Shown: piece after piece, positions 16,099-25,965 of the stretch
Layout: every line of letters starts with the position of its first letter
Numbering within the stretch: the first letter of the stretch is position 1
Assembly (NCBI GenBank): GCA_965224815.1
Contig: CBDDAF010000003.1
Coordinates: forward strand, 3,076,475 to 3,140,474
Direction of reading: 5' to 3'
Length of the DNA: 64,000 nucleotides
From: CAYPEL01 sp036479985
Lineage (GTDB): Bacteria > Pseudomonadota > Gammaproteobacteria > DSM-19610
Program-made: the position numbers and the translations under genes
Notes under the pieces: generated by a model
Database searches by the model: none
What the model was told of the DNA's origin: nothing
What the model saw: the letters and a program-made list of their open reading frames with translations, nothing else

Positions 16099-18381
16099 AT
16101 GGCATCCACATCCTCAAACAACATAAAAACAGAACCCACCGCCTGTATCCTCTGTTCACGAAACTGCGGTATCGAAGTCGAAACCGATGGTAAGTCTTTG
16201 CTGAAAATCAGGGGAGACCGCAAGCACCCATCCTCCTCCGGCTACTTATGCCAAAAAGCAACGCGACTGAACCACTATCAAAACCATACAGATCGATTAC
16301 AAAGCCCTCTACGCAGAAAGCCTGACGGAAGCTTTGAAGCAATAAGCTGGGAAACTGCGATAGCAGAAATCGCTGCTAAATTGTTGGCCATCCGTAACCA
16401 GCACGGTGGACGGGCCTTTGCTTACTACGGTGGTGGCGGTCAGGGCAACCATTTGGGCGGGATCTACGGAGCAAGTCTGCTGCGGGCAATGAGAAGCCAA
16501 TACCACTACAACGCTCTGGCCCAGGAAAAGACCGGCGACTTTTGGGTGAATGGTAAATTATTTGGTCGGCAGACCTGCCATATCACAGAGGGTGTAGAAC
16601 AAGCTGACGCCGTTATCTTTCTGGGAACCAACCCATGGCAAGCGCATGGCATTCCTAATGCGCGCGAAACGCTGCATAAGTTATCAAAAGATCCAGACCG
16701 TTTGATGATCGTGATCGATCCACGCAAAACGGAAACTGCGAAACTCGCTGATATACACTTGGCCGTGCGCCCAGGAACAGATGCCTTTTTAATTGCTGCC
16801 ATGCTCGCGATTTTGGTGCGCGACCAACTCGTGGATACAGATTTTCTGGAAGCCCACACAACCGGTTCTGAATCTCTGCTAGAAACCTTGCAATCAATTC
16901 CAATCGAACATTTTGTCGAACGCGCGGGTCTGTCGCTGGATCTAGTGACCCAGGCGATTCATGGCTTCGCAAAAGCATCTACAGCCTGCGTGCGCGTTGA
17001 CCTCGGCATCCAACAGAGTTTGCACAGCACGCTGAATTCCTATCTGGAAAAGCTATTATTTCTGCTAACAGGAAACCTGGGAAAGGCCGGAAGCAACAAC
17101 TTTCATACCTTCCTGCTTCCCTTGATTGGTCATTCCCCGGAAGATGAGAAACGCAATTGGCGTACGGTCAAAACGGGGTATGCAGGCATTTCAAAAATCT
17201 ATCCACCCAATGTATTACCCGGTGAAATCAACAACGATAATCCTGACCGTATTCGTGCCGTGGTTGTCGACAGCGCAAATCCATTGCTCAGCGGTGCGGA
17301 CAGTGCGGCCTACCGTAGCGCATTTGAAAAGTTGGAGTGCTCTGTTGTTATAGATGTTGCCATGACTGAAACGGCCAGGGCGGCAGACTACGTGTTACCT
17401 GCCAGCTCCCAATTTGAAAAGTGGGAAGCCACGTTTTTCAACCTCGAATTTCCACGCAACTACTTCCACTTGCGCAAACCTATTCTTGAACCAAAGCAAG
17501 GTACCTTACCCGAATCCGAAATCTACGCCCGCTTGCTTACAGCTATGGGAGAATTACCAGCAGACTTCCCAATGCTAAAATGGATAGCGAAGATCGACAG
17601 AAAATTTCCCAGTCTTAAACTATTTCCAGCCGCACTGGCTGTTACGATTAAAGCCAGGCCGAAATGGATGCCCTATGCAGCGATCATTCTGATGCGCACC
17701 CTGGGACACGCATTACCCGATGGCGCCGCAGCTGCAGCACCACTTTGGTTTGCTTGTCTGCGCTATGCTAAACGCCACACCGCCGCCGTACAACGTGCCG
17801 GTTATACGGGGCAAGGTGCTGCGCTTGGCGAAGCACTGTTCACAGGCATTCTAAATGGCCGCAGTGGTGTTCTAATCAGTGAGCATCTCTACGAAGACAC
17901 ATGGAAGTTTCTACGCCATGCTGACAAGCGTATCCACCTAAATATCCCTGAGATGATCGACGCCCTAACTAGTCTGAAAGCCGACCCCGAAAAGAAATCC
18001 GAGCTGCCCTTCCTGCTCGCTGCCGGAGAACGCCGCGACTATAACGCTAACACCATATTCCGCGATCCCAGCTGGCGCAAAGCCGATGCACATGGCAGCT
18101 TACGTATTCACCCGGAGGATGCCATGGCTCTGAATTTAGAAGAGGGTAGTCAGGTGCTCTGCCGGTCAACCCATGCAGAGATCATGGTTCAAGCCACTCT
18201 TGATGATAGCCTGCAAAAAGGTCTCGTCACTCTTCCCCACGGTCACGGCATGCGTTACGGGCCAAACAACGAGCAACACGGCCCGGCAATTAATGAACTA
18301 ACCGACGCGAGCAGTCGTGATTCAATTGCAGGTACCCCTTATCACAAGTATGTACCGGTTGATCTTATCAAGCTCGTTTAG
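16099..18381 (+). CDS. Molybdopterin-dependent oxidoreductase (DMSO reductase superfamily)
   Basis: The 760-residue protein has an N-terminal [4Fe-4S] motif C16-x2-C19-x3-C23-x27-C51, followed by RLQSPLRRKPDGSFEAISWETA, the standard opening of Mo/W-bis-MGD enzymes. Cofactor-binding segments are seen in GRAFAYYGGGGQGN, IFLGTNPWQAHGI, VIDPRKTETA and VRPGTDAFLIAAM. The C-terminal dinucleotide-binding domain begins near residue 640 and includes LRIHPEDAMALNLEEGSQV and TLPHGHGMRYGPN. There is no Tat signal, so the enzyme is probably cytoplasmic. No iron-sulfur or membrane partner is encoded beside it. Many such orphans are annotated only as molybdopterin oxidoreductases. The substrate is unknown. 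Confidence 0.9.
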   Translation: MASTSSNNIKTEPTACILCSRNCGIEVETDGKSLLKIRGDRKHPSSSGYLCQKATRLNHYQNHTDRLQSPLRRKPDGSFEAISWETAIAEIAAKLLAIRNQHGGRAFAYYGGGGQGNHLGGIYGASLLRAMRSQYHYNALAQEKTGDFWVNGKLFGRQTCHITEGVEQADAVIFLGTNPWQAHGIPNARETLHKLSKDPDRLMIVIDPRKTETAKLADIHLAVRPGTDAFLIAAMLAILVRDQLVDTDFLEAHTTGSESLLETLQSIPIEHFVERAGLSLDLVTQAIHGFAKASTACVRVDLGIQQSLHSTLNSYLEKLLFLLTGNLGKAGSNNFHTFLLPLIGHSPEDEKRNWRTVKTGYAGISKIYPPNVLPGEINNDNPDRIRAVVVDSANPLLSGADSAAYRSAFEKLECSVVIDVAMTETARAADYVLPASSQFEKWEATFFNLEFPRNYFHLRKPILEPKQGTLPESEIYARLLTAMGELPADFPMLKWIAKIDRKFPSLKLFPAALAVTIKARPKWMPYAAIILMRTLGHALPDGAAAAAPLWFACLRYAKRHTAAVQRAGYTGQGAALGEALFTGILNGRSGVLISEHLYEDTWKFLRHADKRIHLNIPEMIDALTSLKADPEKKSELPFLLAAGERRDYNANTIFRDPSWRKADAHGSLRIHPEDAMALNLEEGSQVLCRSTHAEIMVQATLDDSLQKGLVTLPHGHGMRYGPNNEQHGPAINELTDASSRDSIAGTPYHKYVPVDLIKLV

Positions 18382-18386
18382 GTGTT

Positions 18387-18452
18387 CGGGACAGACCACT
18401 ATTTCCGAGAAAACTTTTGCTGTACACAACAATTAATCGTGGTCTGTCCCCG
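18387..18452. repeat. Inverted repeat GGGACAGACCAC
   Basis: Arms of 12 bp (GGGACAGACCAC / GTGGTCTGTCCC) lie 39 nt apart, just after the oxidoreductase stop. From memory, GGGGACAGACCACG-type repeats are common in gammaproteobacterial intergenic DNA near Y1 transposases. That link is recalled, not checked. Confidence 0.75.
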
Positions 18453-18525
18453 GTTACCCTACTGATAATCAATGCGTTGTTTATGTAGTATACTTGCGCT
18501 AGAGATTTAATTGTAGGAAAAAGCG

Positions 18526-18738
18526 ATGGCAACACCTGAAGAAATCTTAAAAGAAGCGATTACTCTTCGTCCATTAGATCAAGCTAAATTGGTCGACCAA
18601 TTAATGGCATGTCTAGATGCTCCCGATCCAGAACTAGATAAACTTTGGGCGGAAGAAGCGGAGTCAAGGCTAGATGCATTTAAAAGCGGAAAAATAAAGT
18701 CTGTTACGTTGGAAAGCGTATTGTCAAAATACAAATGA
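18526..18738 (+). CDS. Antitoxin, putative addiction module component (PF09720)
   Basis: The 70-residue acidic protein has the pattern typical of this antitoxin family: EEILKEAITLRPLDQAKLVDQLMACLD near the N-terminus, then W-EEAESRLDAFKSGKI and a C-terminal tail that would bind the toxin. It matches in length and in the ExxxRLxAxxxGxI element. Its stop overlaps the toxin start by the ATGA arrangement. Members neutralise RelE/ParE toxins and repress their own promoter. The leader at 18480-18525 contains no palindrome that I would call an operator. Confidence 0.88.
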   Translation: MATPEEILKEAITLRPLDQAKLVDQLMACLDAPDPELDKLWAEEAESRLDAFKSGKIKSVTLESVLSKYK

Positions 18739-19028
18739 GAATCGAGTTTCTGGAAGAAGCCCAAATTGAGTTAGATGAGAGTGTCGAATACTACAACAAT
18801 GAAGTAGAAGGGTTGGGCGATACTTTTTTGCAAGAAGTGCTAAATTCAATAGATCGTATCGCCAGATACCCTGAAGCCTGGCATCTCCTTTCAAAAAATA
18901 CGCGAAGGTGCCAAACGAGGCGCTTCCCCTACGGTTTAATCTATACAGTATTGAGTGATACTGTTCTAATAATTTCGGTGTCAAACCTACACCGTAAACC
19001 GAATTACTGGAAGGAACGAATAAAATAA
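18735..19028 (+). CDS. ParE/RelE-family toxin
   Basis: The 97-residue protein begins MRIEFLEEAQIELDESVEYYN, matching the ParE/RelE-superfamily start (helix with E-A--EL-E---YY). It continues with ARYPEAWHLLSKNTRRCQTRRFPYGLIYTV and ends with a DTVLIISVSNLHRKPNYW strand plus tail. The R--RFPYGLIY core and H-RKP-YW end are the family signature. The toxin should be either a gyrase poison (ParE-like) or an mRNA interferase (RelE-like), and the sequence alone does not decide. It overlaps the antitoxin by 4 nt and is last in the operon. Confidence 0.88.
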   Translation: MRIEFLEEAQIELDESVEYYNNEVEGLGDTFLQEVLNSIDRIARYPEAWHLLSKNTRRCQTRRFPYGLIYTVLSDTVLIISVSNLHRKPNYWKERIK

Positions 19029-19186
19029 ATCTAACCAGCAGTTCCAAGTGACGCAAAAAACCGCGTGCTTGAGTTGGATGTTCGATGGTTAATACTTGAA
19101 TAGTAAATGTGCCAGAGGAAAAGGTACTGCCCTAAGCATAAAGGGTTGATAAAAATATAAATTAGACTGGCTTTATGTAACCTCAG

Positions 19187-20200
19187 CTAATCAATATTCC
19201 CACTACCATGAAATGCACGAGAAATAATCATTGCATTAGCATCGTTAGTGTCTTTGCTGTTATAGACAATCCGAAAACGGTATTCCCAGGGTAATTTACC
19301 CATTGGCGTTTTTTCTTCTTTGTACATCACATGCCATTGGGGTAAGTTTAGATTATAGTCCAGAGCGACTTCTTCATTGGGCGCCAGTGTTTTTGATGAT
19401 GCACTTACACTATCGCAGTCAGGTTGTTGGAATATGATACTGCCTGGTTCTATTGGGGCTGATGCCACGGGTTCCAGGGTAAAAGAACAGCCGTTGGGTT
19501 TCCAGGGCAGGGTGATCGGCTGCTCGCTTCGGTTTTTAAGTGTAAAACGTATTGTGGCACTGGCTTCGTCGCCCGGTGCATCTCGTTCAGGGGAATTGAT
19601 GATTTCTGTTTTCATGGCGATATTAGCCCAGTCAAATGAGGCAATCACGGCATCACCTTTTTTTGATAAGGCAGCACGAATCAACATGGGCACCTGGAAA
19701 CTGTTTCGGTCGCCACGAATTTCTTCCATCGCCAGTCCTTTGCCCTGTTCGACATAATATTGTTCGATACCGTACTTTATGTGGACAGGTTGATTGAGCG
19801 TTCTGGCTATTTCCGGGCGCTTGTTTTTGACATAGTTTCTGTAGGGCCAGTGCAATTTAACCCGCCCGGTCAGGTAGAGGCCGTCAACAGGGGGTGATGT
19901 GAAAAGGCGGTTGCCTTGTGTGATGCCATTACTATCTGTAATTAGCGAGAGATAGACTATCTGTCCTTTTCTTAGACCGCTATCGAGAATACTGTTATCA
20001 ACTTGTCGTGCCGAGATTTGTGAAAAAAGATAGTTGAGCCGGACGTAGTCACCTCTGAATATATCCCGTGGGTCTATCGGTGCAGTCTGCAGGGTGATCT
20101 CCTGTCCTGTTGCTAATACACGTTCTTTAGACGCAGCGATCATGGCAACGCTGATCACCTGAAAGGCAATCGCACCCAATACCAGCAGTGATTTTTTCAT
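19187..20200 (-). CDS. GDYXXLXY-domain membrane-anchored protein
   Basis: The 337-residue protein has an N-terminal membrane anchor (residues about 5-25) followed by the name-giving motif GDYVRLNY at about residues 49-56, within PIDPRDIFRGDYVRLNYLFS. This domain (PF14345) typically occupies about 170 residues. The extra C-terminal half, from about residue 190, reads as an immunoglobulin-like beta domain (TIRFTLKNRSEQPITLPW, EVALDYNLNLP). The start ATG overlaps the stop of the DUF2157 gene upstream (4-nt overlap). The two families are frequent partners and are thought to form a membrane complex of unknown function. Confidence 0.88.
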   Translation of the reverse strand: MKKSLLVLGAIAFQVISVAMIAASKERVLATGQEITLQTAPIDPRDIFRGDYVRLNYLFSQISARQVDNSILDSGLRKGQIVYLSLITDSNGITQGNRLFTSPPVDGLYLTGRVKLHWPYRNYVKNKRPEIARTLNQPVHIKYGIEQYYVEQGKGLAMEEIRGDRNSFQVPMLIRAALSKKGDAVIASFDWANIAMKTEIINSPERDAPGDEASATIRFTLKNRSEQPITLPWKPNGCSFTLEPVASAPIEPGSIIFQQPDCDSVSASSKTLAPNEEVALDYNLNLPQWHVMYKEEKTPMGKLPWEYRFRIVYNSKDTNDANAMIISRAFHGSGNID

Positions 20201-21483
20201 GTGAGCGCCTCCTGCTTGTTGCGTTGATATATGTTGCCTGCAACGAATAACGTGATACCCACAATCAGGAAGACCACTGCACGTGCAATGAGGCTATCGA
20301 ATAAATCGGTGTATCGCGCCATGGCCAGTATTGCAAACAGGATTGAGCCGCCTACCATGCGACGGCGATTGCCATGCCTTGCACCATCGGTCATTAACCA
20401 GATACTCATGCCCAGTAAAATCAGGTTAAACGCTATGGATAACATCACGTGCAGATTCTGAAATGACGCGTATTCAAGGTGTCTCGTTAACAGGGTAGGT
20501 AAAAATACTAAAATGACAGTCAGTTCTGCCAAAAGGGTGATAGCGTTTATTTTTCGCTTAAAGAGCAACCAACCAAATGCCAGTTGGCTAACAATCAGCG
20601 CAACCCAGAAAATGCCACTGGTCAGAGGATCTTCCAATTTGATGCGAAACATTTCACGTAAAAAGTCACTGAATGTTAAGCCAAACAATATCAGTACCAA
20701 CACGAGCACAGCGGGTTTGGCCATTTCGTTTGCAATGTCTGTTTGCGAGGTATTGCCTCTTGTCTGGATAATACGATCCGCAAAGATCATGGCCGACGAA
20801 ATCAATAACAAGGTAATGCCCACCAGACCTTCATCGACTGAACTGATACTCAGTCCCAGTGTAACCAGCAGACCGGTAGAAACGAATCGTGCCAGGACAG
20901 GTGAATGCAGCCGCCAAACCAGTGGGAATATTCCGAACAGAATAACCAGGAAGGCAGCGTGATTGGCGAAATGAAAATTGAAGACTTCTGTGACATGCCA
21001 GAGTATAACCAGACAAATTGCCATGAAAGCCTGGGTTAAAGAGGGCAGCGCCCAGGCCATTGCCAGTGCGCCTACTGACCAGAGTAATATGGCCGTTGGG
21101 TAATGACTGTCGAGATGGTAAATCTGACCGACGAGAAAGATTGCTGAGCCCATTAACATGGTACCCAGTGCAAACAGACTTTCACCGAATAATCGATTGC
21201 GCCCAAGGACAAACATGCCTAACAAATGCGAACCAATCAGAGAGCCAAAAATCACCGCCAGTTTGAGATACTTACTCATGTCGGCCCAGTTGTAGGCAAA
21301 CAACAGGATTACCCCGAGACCGATCATGATGGCGCCAATGCCGGTAATCAGCAGGCGGCCAAGTCCCATCGAATCGTCGACAGGATAGTGTGATTGCAGT
21401 TGTTTTGCCTGTTCGCCTGAAATTAGGTCATCTTTGACCCATTCCGGTAATTGTTTGGCTAGCCATTGGTGATGTTTGTTCAT
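20197..21483 (-). CDS. DUF2157-domain integral membrane protein
   Basis: The 428-residue protein has a soluble N-terminus with LAKQLPEWVKDDLISGEQAKQL, the DUF2157 opening motif (W---G-I---Q---L). About a dozen membrane helices follow, containing GAIMIGLGVILLFAYNWADMSKYLK, the most conserved family stretch. It is encoded directly before the GDYXXLXY gene with a 4-nt overlap and 30 bp after the DUF748 gene, so the three form a likely operon. The biochemical role is unknown. Confidence 0.9.
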   Translation of the reverse strand: MNKHHQWLAKQLPEWVKDDLISGEQAKQLQSHYPVDDSMGLGRLLITGIGAIMIGLGVILLFAYNWADMSKYLKLAVIFGSLIGSHLLGMFVLGRNRLFGESLFALGTMLMGSAIFLVGQIYHLDSHYPTAILLWSVGALAMAWALPSLTQAFMAICLVILWHVTEVFNFHFANHAAFLVILFGIFPLVWRLHSPVLARFVSTGLLVTLGLSISSVDEGLVGITLLLISSAMIFADRIIQTRGNTSQTDIANEMAKPAVLVLVLILFGLTFSDFLREMFRIKLEDPLTSGIFWVALIVSQLAFGWLLFKRKINAITLLAELTVILVFLPTLLTRHLEYASFQNLHVMLSIAFNLILLGMSIWLMTDGARHGNRRRMVGGSILFAILAMARYTDLFDSLIARAVVFLIVGITLFVAGNIYQRNKQEALT

Positions 21484-21513
21484 TTTTTTGTTTAGCGTCT
21501 GTTATATAGGAAT

Positions 21514-24500
21514 TTACTTCTGAAATTCAACCGGATCCTCTTTATCACCAAACAAGCGGTGCCTGAAGTTTCCAATCAAGCCAGATATAGGCCGCGTGAT
21601 ACCACCAAAAAACATCCCTTTACCAGCCGCTGTAATGATATCACCAAGATTCGACTCAGACTTCGCTGGTGTGCCCCAGAATTTAAGGGTAGGGCCAGTC
21701 CAATAGCCGAACGCATCCTTTTTTAGTTCCAGCAGATCCATATCATAGAAAATGGAGGCGCCTTTGTTGCGCAGGTTGAGTTGGGATTGCAGTGACAGTG
21801 GACTCTGCATAATGTCGGTGCCTTCCTGGTATTTTATCCCGCCTTCAGCAGTCATCAGGACTTCCCGATTTTGTACGACGTATTGTTTGATTTGTACGTC
21901 GCGCGATTTACCCCGGACGAGGTGAATATCAATTTTGGTATAGTCAATTTCCTTGATGTAGTTAACGAGCCTTGAGACGGCGCCTAAACCGAATAGTCCG
22001 GTTGGAACAAAGGAGACCCCTTCTCCAAATAGGCCTGCAAAACCTGTCGAACCCTGTATCACCGCACTATTTGGGTTGAGTAGGCGGAAGATACCGTCCC
22101 GGCTCTGCATGCGCATATCGAAGAACAGTTGATTGCGATATTGCGCCATGTTCGGTGATTTTCCAAAGGCGTCAATTTTTACGTCGAAGAGACCTTCTGC
22201 GCGCGGGATGGCTTCCGGGTCCAGTTCACGTGAGAAGGTGGCCAGGTCAAACTTTTCAGCGCCTGCTTGTAACTTTAGATCGTAGGGTGTTTCGCCAGGG
22301 GTGAATGTAATAGCACCGTCCAGGGTGATGGGGTTGTCACGAAAATGGGCCTCATATTTATCCAGCGAGAGTCTGCCGGATGTGAAGTCGGTGTGGCCTT
22401 TGATGTCGTAGATCTCAAGGTAGTCCGTATAGAAGAGACGTTTAATGTGAGTGTCGGTATGGAAGTTATACGGTAGCGCATCCCAGAAGGCACGTTCATC
22501 CGGTTGTAGTTCGAGTGCTGGGTCGGTTTCATTTTCAGCGGTTTTTTCTTCTTCGGCTTCGCTATTCTCTGTTGTTGTTTCACCGCTAACTGCTTTCAGC
22601 GTATTCAGGATATCGTTCAAGTAGAGTACGGTGCTGTCTATAGCGATGTTTATATCATTGCTGGGGACTTGTTTGGTTGAATGAACAGCTTTTATTAACA
22701 AATCACTTTCACCCGTTTTCCCTACTGTTTTGACCGGTGCTTTAAGGTCAAAACTACCATCGGTATCCAGTTTGCCACCAACCCTGATTTCAAGTAATTC
22801 GAGTGGCAGTTCCTGTTTGCTTTTGAGTCCCAGGATACGGGTTGTCGAATCAACCTGTCCTGATGAATTGATTGTTGTGACGGAGGTCAGTTTACCGGCT
22901 GTTAGCGTATGTTCTGGCATGATTGCAGGTTGGCTCAGGAGCGACGGTAGTAATATTGTCAGGTCGGCGTTGAGTGTGTCCACCCAGCTATTATCACCGC
23001 GGCTTTTCATTGTCAGGTCAACTGTGCCATCGACCGTATGCACTTTCTTGTTTTTGTCAAAATCAATTGTAAACGGGGCCAGCTTTGTATGCAGCGCGTT
23101 ACCCTGCAGGGTCATTTCTGTGCCTGCCGTCAGTGTGAACGATTGCAGCAGAGAAGCATCTTCGGTTTTTACTTCAATGCCATTAATAACAAATGGTTCG
23201 ATGGTTTTGACAGTCAGTGCTTTTCCGTTCGAACTGAGTTCAGCTTGTCCATTGACTTGTTTAAAGGTCAATCCGTTTGCAGCCAGGACTTTTGCAAAGG
23301 GTTTAGGTGTCAGGTCAGCCACTGTGAGCGTGACCTTCCCCTTGGCCCGGCCTATCTCTGATTGTTTGCTGCGGAACTTTGTATAAAGCCGTACTTTTGA
23401 ATCTGCCTGCAACGTAATTTTTGGTGCTGCATCACTGTAGAAAAGGTTGGCTGTCAGGCGGCTGATATCAATCCTGGTTTTGCCTTGCGCCAGCTTGTAA
23501 TCTGCTTCGAAGCGCAGCGGGGAAGAAATCTCCGCTTTTAATATCTCTGCGATGATCGGTTGTTTTGAAAGTGCCTCCAGATTGGCGTTGAGTTTGCCAC
23601 TGGCCAGTAACGGTTTTCCTGCTTTGGCGGGCAACATAATCTTGCCGTTGCCGGTCAATAGCGATGTTGATTCGCTGGTAACCGCAAGCTTCTTGTAGGT
23701 GATGCCAGTGCCTTCCGGTGCAAGACGGATACTGGGCAAGACGCTGATACCAAGATCTTCCAGAACCGGGCCATCTTTGTTGGTGATTGTGACATGCTTG
23801 ACTCTAAAGGGGCGCACTGCGCGTATGGCCGCAACGCCTTTTGTATCGGTGGTCAGTGAAAAGTTGGTGCTGTGTAATTTACCTTTAAGTGTTGTGTCAG
23901 GCAGAAAGGAAGAAAACCAGCCGAGTTGGATATCGCTAATATTAAGCGTGGCCAGTGTGCCCGATGTATTTCTGAATTTTGTTCCGGCCTCACTGGTTTC
24001 CATAATCAGTGGTTGTTGTAATTGCAGGTTTAACAGGCGGGTTTTCTTATCTTTGGTTAGTTTTGCATCCAGCTTGCTAATCACTATCCTGTCAGGCTGC
24101 TGTTTAACAGTTGTTTGAAAATTCAGCGTGAAATGTTCAGGTAAGGTTTGCCGCCCGGTTTGTTTAATGGCCAGTAAATTGAGCAGGCTCTTGGTATTCA
24201 GTTCGATGCCTGCTTGCACATTGATGGCACCTTTTTGTTCATCGGACAGGGGCAGGGCGGCTTTTAAGTTACCCGTAGCAAGGATTCGTTTACCGGCTTT
24301 GGCCACCAGTTCGTTCAATGAGATTGCCAGGCTGTCACCGCTGTAAGTGACAGCTGTCAGAACTGATAGGTTAAAATCATCGATTAATGGTTCGCCCGCC
24401 TGCTTGATCGTCAGCCCCGTGATTTCAAGGGGTTTCATTGGTTTTAGGTGAATGGCGGAATTTGTATCGGTGATGATCCGGAAGGCCGCGGTTAATTGAC

Positions 24501-25845
24501 CGCCCGTAATATCCTGTTCGGGAAGAAACTTATCCAGCCATTTCAGTGGTACTTTGGGCAGGGTAAATTCCAGCAGGGTGTTTTCCTGGCGCATGAACCC
24601 ATCGATATCATCCAGCGGGATGTTCAGGTCTGCTGGCAGGCTGGTTACGAGTGGTTGGTTTTCAACGGTATCGGACATGTCTGTGTCCAGTTTTTCTATC
24701 CGTAACTGTTTCTCCGGCAGCAGGGATACACGAAAGTTGTTCTTTATACGTAACAGCTCGGGAAGCTGTTCGTTGGCCTGGGCTTTCTTTAGCTCCGTGA
24801 GCAGTAGCTCACTGATAATGGTCATGTTGCCGGTCAGGTTGGTAATATCAAAGTCGAGTTCACCTGACAGCACTTCCTCTGTAACAGGCAGTAGCTTCTC
24901 TCCAGCGTAGGGCTGAACAAGACGTTCATTCGCCGTAATCTTATAAGTACCGTTGCTAAAGATGCCATTGTTTCCGCTGTAGATGCCATCGAGTGTAAGT
25001 GTGGATCGGTTATTTTTGTCTTTGTCCTTTTGCAGCAGGGAAAGATGGATTGACTCGGAATGATGGAGTGGCGGCTCACTGGCCTGATTAGTTGTGATGA
25101 TAAGATTGGCATTTACGCGTTCCACATCTGGCAAGCTTGCCAATGCCGCTTGCACATCGAGTGTGGATTGAATTGCGGCAAAACGTCCTCGGGTAAGTTG
25201 GTCAAGCCGAATCTCGCCCACCAGATCAATATGGTCTTGTTCCGTACCAGTATTGAAGCGGATATCTATATTAATAGCACCGCCCGAATTTGGCCGTATA
25301 CCCCCGCCGGTAATACGGGCGATGACAGATTGTTCGTTAGGCAGAGAGACGGTAGCATTGATATTTAACTTTTGTAGTACATAACCAAGTCCGTATTGCA
25401 GTGAAGCAAGCACGCCAGGAAAGGGGCCGGTTACTTTCTCCGGAATTTCAGGTGGCTTTGCAGGCGGGTTGAATTCAGTGACATCGACGATGACATCGTC
25501 AAGAAATAGTGTTTTGAGGTTCAGTTTCAGTAGCAGCAGTGAAGACAGGCAAAACTCAATCTTACCTTCACCAACCTGGAAATGTCCCCCTTCATAGTCA
25601 ACGGCAACCTTGTTCAGCTTCAGTGACCAGGGTGTGAAATGGATATAGTCGACTTCCAGTGAGTCGACCAGTGGCCCTACATGCTCAAGCAACATCTTTT
25701 TCTGGAAATCTGGATGGAATATAACTGCCGATATGCCAGCAAGGATCAGGGCAAATCCTATCGGCATGAAAAACCGGGGTCGTTTGAGATCAGAGCGCTG
25801 CATTTGTGTCCACATCCATGCTGATACTTTACAGAAAAAATGCAT
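21514..25845 (-). CDS. Very large DUF748 (AsmA-like) periplasm-spanning protein
   Basis: The 1443-residue protein has a single N-terminal membrane anchor (FFMPIGFALILAGISAVIF, about residues 26-44) and then repetitive beta-strand sequence. AsmA/DUF748 features include an early LLKLNLKTLFLDDVIVDVTEFN segment and, in the C-terminal third, DYLEIYDIKGHTDFTSGRLSLDKYEAHF and GEGVSFVPTGLFGLGAVSRLV. AsmA-like proteins are thought to bridge the inner and outer membranes and move lipids or assist outer-membrane assembly; TamB at the left of the window belongs to the same superfamily. The start could also be the ATG 14 codons in, as neither has a strong ribosome-binding site. It leads the operon with DUF2157 and GDYXXLXY. 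Confidence 0.85.
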   Translation of the reverse strand: MHFFCKVSAWMWTQMQRSDLKRPRFFMPIGFALILAGISAVIFHPDFQKKMLLEHVGPLVDSLEVDYIHFTPWSLKLNKVAVDYEGGHFQVGEGKIEFCLSSLLLLKLNLKTLFLDDVIVDVTEFNPPAKPPEIPEKVTGPFPGVLASLQYGLGYVLQKLNINATVSLPNEQSVIARITGGGIRPNSGGAINIDIRFNTGTEQDHIDLVGEIRLDQLTRGRFAAIQSTLDVQAALASLPDVERVNANLIITTNQASEPPLHHSESIHLSLLQKDKDKNNRSTLTLDGIYSGNNGIFSNGTYKITANERLVQPYAGEKLLPVTEEVLSGELDFDITNLTGNMTIISELLLTELKKAQANEQLPELLRIKNNFRVSLLPEKQLRIEKLDTDMSDTVENQPLVTSLPADLNIPLDDIDGFMRQENTLLEFTLPKVPLKWLDKFLPEQDITGGQLTAAFRIITDTNSAIHLKPMKPLEITGLTIKQAGEPLIDDFNLSVLTAVTYSGDSLAISLNELVAKAGKRILATGNLKAALPLSDEQKGAINVQAGIELNTKSLLNLLAIKQTGRQTLPEHFTLNFQTTVKQQPDRIVISKLDAKLTKDKKTRLLNLQLQQPLIMETSEAGTKFRNTSGTLATLNISDIQLGWFSSFLPDTTLKGKLHSTNFSLTTDTKGVAAIRAVRPFRVKHVTITNKDGPVLEDLGISVLPSIRLAPEGTGITYKKLAVTSESTSLLTGNGKIMLPAKAGKPLLASGKLNANLEALSKQPIIAEILKAEISSPLRFEADYKLAQGKTRIDISRLTANLFYSDAAPKITLQADSKVRLYTKFRSKQSEIGRAKGKVTLTVADLTPKPFAKVLAANGLTFKQVNGQAELSSNGKALTVKTIEPFVINGIEVKTEDASLLQSFTLTAGTEMTLQGNALHTKLAPFTIDFDKNKKVHTVDGTVDLTMKSRGDNSWVDTLNADLTILLPSLLSQPAIMPEHTLTAGKLTSVTTINSSGQVDSTTRILGLKSKQELPLELLEIRVGGKLDTDGSFDLKAPVKTVGKTGESDLLIKAVHSTKQVPSNDINIAIDSTVLYLNDILNTLKAVSGETTTENSEAEEEKTAENETDPALELQPDERAFWDALPYNFHTDTHIKRLFYTDYLEIYDIKGHTDFTSGRLSLDKYEAHFRDNPITLDGAITFTPGETPYDLKLQAGAEKFDLATFSRELDPEAIPRAEGLFDVKIDAFGKSPNMAQYRNQLFFDMRMQSRDGIFRLLNPNSAVIQGSTGFAGLFGEGVSFVPTGLFGLGAVSRLVNYIKEIDYTKIDIHLVRGKSRDVQIKQYVVQNREVLMTAEGGIKYQEGTDIMQSPLSLQSQLNLRNKGASIFYDMDLLELKKDAFGYWTGPTLKFWGTPAKSESNLGDIITAAGKGMFFGGITRPISGLIGNFRHRLFGDKEDPVEFQK

Positions 25846-25965
25846 TCTGAGTTGCTTTTTATCTGCCTCTGCATAGAGAGCGATTTAAAATATGCTCTGG
25901 TCTTGATTTTATCGAAAACAGTCCCCAGATAGTATAAACCATAATATTTTAGTTGGGAGATTTAA

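Noticed and set aside
21514..25845. Several plus-strand frames of 70-218 codons inside the DUF748 gene
   Set aside because: They lie wholly within a long minus-strand gene with clear family features. Serine- and leucine-rich compositions are typical of antisense reading of beta-rich coding DNA.
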